Shown piece after piece: positions 6,575 to 9,825 of a stretch of DNA of 9,825 nt. The position numbers were made by a program, and so were the translations under genes. The stretch's first letter is position 1; every line of letters starts with the position of its first letter. The stretch is from positions 1 to 9,825 of the forward strand of contig JAURMJ010000437.1 of NCBI GenBank assembly GCA_030830765.1, in the 5' to 3' direction. This DNA comes from Quisquiliibacterium sp. (GTDB taxonomy: Bacteria > Pseudomonadota > Gammaproteobacteria > Burkholderiales > Burkholderiaceae_E). The notes under the pieces are model-generated. The model was not told the DNA's origin. It ran no database searches and saw only the letters and a program-made list of their open reading frames with translations.

Positions 6575-6884
6575 TTGCGCTTCCTTGCTCTTGTTGACAG
6601 AGCACGATCGCACGATCCTGGCCTGCCGGGTTAGTCAATATTTCGAGCCGGGTCAGCCAGGCCAGCGCTTCGTCCCGGTTCGATCCACACATCTGGACGG
6701 ACGGCTGCAGCCCGCTGCAACAGGCCGGGCGGCTCGGATCATCGAAGATCCTGCACTGCAACGCCTCATCGAGTTGTGCACAGCGCACCCCAGCCGGCTT
6801 GCCGTGCGGCATGCCCGGGATGGCACTCGAAATCGACGGCGCAATGCAGCAGGCGCCGCAGCCGGGTCGGCAGGACAGTGTCAT
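6540..6884 (-). CDS. YkgJ family cysteine-cluster protein (putative Zn/Fe-binding)
   Basis: A 114-residue protein with the family N-terminus [16 protein letters not shown] (5-20), then [17 protein letters not shown] (22-38), [15 protein letters not shown] (42-56) and [19 protein letters not shown] (63-81). Cysteines at 5, 9, 12, 13, 35, 44, 55, 56 and 66 would form the metal-chelating cluster of this small cytosolic family, whose function is unknown. Family similarity ends near residue 86 (LTNPA); the remaining 28 residues overlap the hydratase start region and look like read-on to the next stop. It starts 35 bases after the synthetase stop, with a weak AAGG upstream, and lies between two acyl-CoA genes in the same operon. 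Confidence 0.8.
   Translation of the reverse strand: MTLSCRPGCGACCIAPSISSAIPGMPHGKPAGVRCAQLDEALQCRIFDDPSRPACCSGLQPSVQMCGSNRDEALAWLTRLEILTNPAGQDRAIVLCQQEQGSASESGNNSCGPA
6581..6586 (-). promoter_or_regulatory. Ribosome binding site AAGGAA deciding the GTG start of enoyl-CoA hydratase
   Basis: AAGGAA on the minus strand precedes the GTG at 6574 by 6 bases. It lies inside the end of the YkgJ-like coding sequence. Crotonase similarity begins a few residues after this GTG (TIHVDL), which supports it over the upstream GTG at 6613. Confidence 0.65.
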
Positions 6885-6919
6885 TGGAGGCCTTGCAGCT
6901 GCAGCGCTTGCCGCGCCAT

Positions 6920-8623
6920 TCAGGCCTGCCGCGCCTTATCCTCCAGAAATTCCCGGTCGTTGCGGGTGCCTTGTTCCGGTCGGGATTTTTCCTGACCACG
7001 CAGCTCCACGCGTCGGATCTTGCCGGAGATCGTTTTGGGCAGATCGCTGAATTCAATGCGACGCACAAGTTTGTAACCCGACACGCGATCACGCAGGAAG
7101 CGAAAGATGCTGGCTGCCGTCTCGGCATCAGGCTGATGACCTGGTGCCGTGATCACATAGGCCTTGGGAACCAGTCCGCGGACCGGATCGGGTGACGGTA
7201 CAACCGCTGCTTCGGCAACCGCCGGATGTTCGATCAGCACGCTTTCAAGTTCAAACGGACTGATCCGGTAGCCGGAGGACTTGAACACATCGTCAGCCCG
7301 GCCTACGTAGGTGATGTAGCCCTCGGCATCGCGCAGCCCGACGTCGCCAGTGTGGTAATAGCCATCCCGCATCACTTCGGCCGTCTTGTCTGCGTCGTCG
7401 GCATAACCATTCATCAGAGCCAGCGGACGGTGGGCAAGGCTGATACAGATCTCCCCTTCGTCAGAGGGATTGCCGTCGGCATCGATCAGCGCGATCGAGT
7501 AACCAGGCAGTGGACGTCCCATTGACCCGGGTTTCAGGGCGGCGCCCGGCGGGTTACCAATCTGCGCAGTCGTCTCAGTCTGACCATAGCCGTCGCGGAT
7601 CGTGATGCCCCAGGCAGCGCGGACTTGTTCGATGACCTCGGGGTTCAGCGGCTCTCCAGCTGAGATCAGCTCGCGCAGCTGCATCTGCCAGCCTTTGAGG
7701 TTCTCCTGGATCAACATGCGCCAGACCGTGGGTGGCGCACACAGCGTATTGACCTTGAAGTCTTGCAACGTCTTCAAGATGGCCTGGCCGTTGAAGCGCG
7801 AATAGTTGTAAATGAAGATGCAGGCCTGTGCATTGAAGGGCGCAAAAAAGCAGCTCCAGGCATGCTTGGCCCAGCCAGGGGAGCTGATCGTCCAGTGCAC
7901 GTCGCCGCGGTTCAGCCCCAGCCAGTACATCGTCGACAGGTGACCGACCGGATAGCTGGACTGGGTATGCTGGACAAGCTTGGGCTTGGCGGTCGTGCCC
8001 GAAGTGAAATATTCGAACAACGGATCATCAGCACGCGTGGGCTCAGCTTGCGTAAATTCAGGGGGTTCATTGGCCGACTCGGAAAAGTCGATCCATCCAT
8101 GCTCTGCGGACTTGCCTGATGTGACGATGCGATTGATCCCGGCAAGCGCCCCTTGATCAAGTTCATCGAACTTGACCATGCCACCCGGGTTGGTCAGCAC
8201 ATGACGCACTTTGCCGCGTTGCAGCCGATCGAGCAGGTCGGCACCGGCTAGCTGTGGCGCGGCTGGAATCAGCACGGCCCCGATCTTGATCGCCGCCAGC
8301 ATGGTTTCCCAAAGGGGGACTTCGTTGCCCATCATCAGCAGCACGCGATCGCCCCGGCGCGCGCCAAGCCGGACCAGGAAATTAGCCACCTGGTTGGAGC
8401 GCAGCGAGAGCTGCTGGTAGCTCAGGCGAGCCTGTTCGCCGGATTCCTCGACAATGTGCAGCGCCGGCGCATCATTGCCGGTAGCGATCTTGTCGAAGTA
8501 GTCGCGTGCCCAGTTGAAATGCTCCAGCGCCGGCCATGCGAAGTTGGCGCAGGCCGCCTGGTAATCGGTGCGCTGCTCAAGCAACAGGTCGCGGGCAGCC
8601 AGGAAACGATCCAACTCGGTCAT
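6920..8623 (-). CDS. AMP-forming acyl-CoA synthetase (AMP-binding, MACS/acetyl-CoA synthetase-like)
   Basis: A 567-residue adenylate-forming enzyme with all core motifs. The phosphate-binding loop is [16 protein letters not shown] (205-220), followed by SAGEPLNPE (321-329), DGYGQTETT (344-352), the ribose-binding YHTGD (423-427), the hinge region [15 protein letters not shown] (441-455) and the catalytic lysine K535 in PKTISGK (529-535). It activates a carboxylic acid with ATP to acyl-AMP and then to acyl-CoA. The layout, including [19 protein letters not shown] (247-265), fits the medium-chain/acetyl-CoA-synthetase-like group; the acid used is not readable. P529-x4-G534-K535 matches the PX4GK context of acyl-CoA synthetases controlled by lysine acetylation. 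A strong GAGGAGGAG lies 8 bases before the ATG. It is the first gene of a minus-strand operon with the YkgJ-like and hydratase genes. Confidence 0.92.
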   Translation of the reverse strand: MTELDRFLAARDLLLEQRTDYQAACANFAWPALEHFNWARDYFDKIATGNDAPALHIVEESGEQARLSYQQLSLRSNQVANFLVRLGARRGDRVLLMMGNEVPLWETMLAAIKIGAVLIPAAPQLAGADLLDRLQRGKVRHVLTNPGGMVKFDELDQGALAGINRIVTSGKSAEHGWIDFSESANEPPEFTQAEPTRADDPLFEYFTSGTTAKPKLVQHTQSSYPVGHLSTMYWLGLNRGDVHWTISSPGWAKHAWSCFFAPFNAQACIFIYNYSRFNGQAILKTLQDFKVNTLCAPPTVWRMLIQENLKGWQMQLRELISAGEPLNPEVIEQVRAAWGITIRDGYGQTETTAQIGNPPGAALKPGSMGRPLPGYSIALIDADGNPSDEGEICISLAHRPLALMNGYADDADKTAEVMRDGYYHTGDVGLRDAEGYITYVGRADDVFKSSGYRISPFELESVLIEHPAVAEAAVVPSPDPVRGLVPKAYVITAPGHQPDAETAASIFRFLRDRVSGYKLVRRIEFSDLPKTISGKIRRVELRGQEKSRPEQGTRNDREFLEDKARQA

Positions 8624-8631
8624 CTCGAATA

Positions 8632-8640
8632 CTCCTCCTC
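8632..8640 (-). promoter_or_regulatory. Strong ribosome binding site of the acyl-CoA synthetase
   Basis: GAGGAGGAG on the minus strand sits 8 bases before the ATG at 8623 and fixes that start. It is the strongest Shine-Dalgarno sequence in the window, consistent with the lead gene of an operon. Confidence 0.7.
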
Positions 8641-8839
8641 GGGTTAAGGCTGCTCACTTCTTACCACAGGCCGGGGCGGCGCAGGCTGCTTTGTCTGTAT
8701 CTTCCATGAGACATGCCATTGGATCCCTTTCGCGGTGTCGGTCAGCGACCCCGAAACCGCTCATCAGGGATTTCACTCAATCGGCCCCAGGTTATATTTT
8801 CCGCTTGCTCAATGATCAGAGCCATTCCCCCGGATGATT
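8641..8839. other. Divergent promoter region between the acyl-CoA operon and the DUF3237 gene
   Basis: This region must hold promoters in both directions. On the plus strand, TATATT at 8793-8798 matches the -10 consensus at five of six positions. ATTTCA at 8770-8775 is a weak -35 with 17-base spacing. The start of transcription would then be near 8805, about 47 bases before the DUF3237 ATG. On the minus strand I see no convincing promoter. No clear inverted repeat is visible. Confidence 0.35.
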
Positions 8840-8851
8840 AAAGGAACGCAG

Positions 8852-9295
8852 ATGTCCTCGCCGAATGTAATGCCTCCCTCGACTGAATTTGTCTACGAGG
8901 CGATCGTGCAGATTGCACCTCGCGAGGCGCTCGGGCGCTCGCCGCTTGGTGAGCGTTTCATCGTGCCGATTCTCGGCGGCAGCTTCGAGGGGCCGCGTCT
9001 GCGCGGGCAGGTGCTGGCCGGGGGGGCGGATCGCCAGCTGGTGCGCGCCGACGGTGTCCGTCGTCTTGATGCCTTCTACGAGATGCGGACCGATGACGGA
9101 ACGGTGCTGACTGTGCGGAACCGGGTGCTGATCGACGATCCGCCCGGTGGGGAGCGCTATGCGTATTCGACGCTCGAGATCACCGCACCCGAAGGCCCTT
9201 ACGACTGGCTCAATCGCCGTGTGCTGGTCGGCACGCTGCGCAATCTGCAGCCCGAGCAGATGGCGGTCTGCATCGGGGTCTATCAGCTCGTCTGA
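8852..9295 (+). CDS. DUF3237 domain-containing protein
   Basis: A 147-residue protein that matches DUF3237 along its length: FVYEAIVQI (13-21), LGERFIVPILGGSFEGPRLR (32-51), GQVLAGGADRQLVRADGVRR (52-71), a central YEMRTDDGTVLTVRNRV (76-92) and the C-terminal PYDWLNRRVLVGTLR (116-130). The family is predicted to be a compact beta-barrel; its function is unknown. There is no signal peptide, so it is likely cytosolic. AAAGGA (8840-8845) lies 6 bases before the ATG at 8852; an ATG at 8834 in the same frame lacks a ribosome site and is rejected. It diverges from the acyl-CoA operon and may share control with it, and it converges on the deacetylase-family gene with a 5-base gap. Confidence 0.85.
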   Translation: MSSPNVMPPSTEFVYEAIVQIAPREALGRSPLGERFIVPILGGSFEGPRLRGQVLAGGADRQLVRADGVRRLDAFYEMRTDDGTVLTVRNRVLIDDPPGGERYAYSTLEITAPEGPYDWLNRRVLVGTLRNLQPEQMAVCIGVYQLV

Positions 9296-9300
9296 GGCTA

Positions 9301-9825
9301 TTACCGGCCTGCGGCGAACCCCTCCAGGAACGCAGTCAGGTTTTCGCCCAGCTCAGGCCCCAGGTAGCCGCCTTCCTGGACGAGTACGGTTGGCAGGCCG
9401 AGTGCGGCGATTTTGGATGCCATCTTTGAAAACCCGTCCGTGGAGATTTTCAGACCCTGCAGTGGGTCGCTCTCGGCAGCATCCAGTCCAAGGGCAATGA
9501 CCAGCGCGGTCGGGGCGAAGCGATCGATGCGTTCCAGCGCGTGATCACCGGCGGCCAGCCACGGGACGTCCGGGCTGCCCATCGGGAGCGGAAGATTCAG
9601 ATTGAAGCCCTCTCCGGCGCCTTCGCCGCGTTCATTGGCATGGCCCCAGAAGTACGGATAAAAGCCGTTCGGATCGGCATGAATCGAAACCGTCAGCACA
9701 TCGCGTGATGTATAGAAGATTCCCTGAGTGCCGTTGCCGTGATGGACGTCGACATCGAGTACGGCGACCCGGGCATGCGTTGTGCGCAGTCTTCGCGCAG
9801 CGATGGCCGTATTGTTCAGGAAACA
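9301..9825 (-). CDS. Histone deacetylase family protein (class II / acetylpolyamine amidohydrolase-like), N-terminus missing
   Basis: The frame is open to the right edge, giving the C-terminal 174 residues of a protein that usually has 300-370. The fragment opens with CFLNNTAIAARRLR, the family segment that follows the catalytic His pair. Next is VLDVDVHHGNGTQGIFY, with zinc ligands D26 and H28 of the visible part. The third ligand is D115 in LGLDAAESDP, and the transition-state tyrosine is Y154 in QEGGY. All visible active-site residues are intact, so the enzyme is probably active on an acetylated amine, either a polyamine or protein lysine. The general acid/base His pair lies outside the window. 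A shorter start at an internal GTG (9699) is not real because it would cut the zinc site. Confidence 0.9.
   Translation of the reverse strand, partial: CFLNNTAIAARRLRTTHARVAVLDVDVHHGNGTQGIFYTSRDVLTVSIHADPNGFYPYFWGHANERGEGAGEGFNLNLPLPMGSPDVPWLAAGDHALERIDRFAPTALVIALGLDAAESDPLQGLKISTDGFSKMASKIAALGLPTVLVQEGGYLGPELGENLTAFLEGFAAGR

Overview
The window reads as an ordinary stretch of a GC-rich Gram-negative chromosome, most likely a polyhydroxyalkanoate (PHA)-storing betaproteobacterium of Burkholderiales type. This rests on a phasin gene, a YaeQ protein, a YecA/UPF0149 protein with a SEC-C tail, a YkgJ cysteine-cluster protein, and acyl-CoA metabolism genes of a style common in that group. The assignment is inferred from protein character, not from a database search. 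Gene density is high and codon use looks uniform. I see no mobile elements, RNA genes or CRISPR arrays.

Layout. At 1..44 the tail of a plus-strand gene converges on a minus-strand UPF0149/SEC-C gene (46..762). A divergent quinone-oxidoreductase-like enzyme follows (902..1897, +) and converges on a two-gene minus-strand operon, yaeQ then an MFS transporter, with overlapping stop and start codons (3784 down to 1917). After a 297-base gap comes a beta-hydroxyacid dehydrogenase of the 3-hydroxyisobutyrate dehydrogenase type (4082..4960, +), closed by a textbook intrinsic terminator. Then come, all on the minus strand, a phasin (5107..5637) and an acyl-CoA operon read in the order AMP-forming acyl-CoA synthetase (8623), YkgJ-like protein (6884), enoyl-CoA hydratase (6574). 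A DUF3237 gene (8852..9295, +) diverges from that operon and converges on a histone-deacetylase-family hydrolase that runs off the right edge (9301..9825, -).

How the genes may work together. The synthetase activates a carboxylic acid to its CoA thioester and the hydratase adds water to the derived enoyl-CoA, which together are part of a beta-oxidation-like route. The phasin downstream coats PHA granules, a sink for 3-hydroxyacyl-CoA. The most notable non-coding signal lies between hydratase and phasin: a 35-base perfect palindrome and, 54 bases away, a second shorter dyad with the same GTTGC-N3-GCA core placed over the presumed phasin transcription start. These look like a pair of regulator operators, possibly for PhaR. 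The deacetylase-family gene near an acyl-CoA synthetase whose catalytic lysine sits in a PX4GK context suggests possible acylation control, but this is speculative.

I found no clear evidence for a wholly new biological system. The intergenic element upstream of the phasin gene is the best candidate for a closer look.
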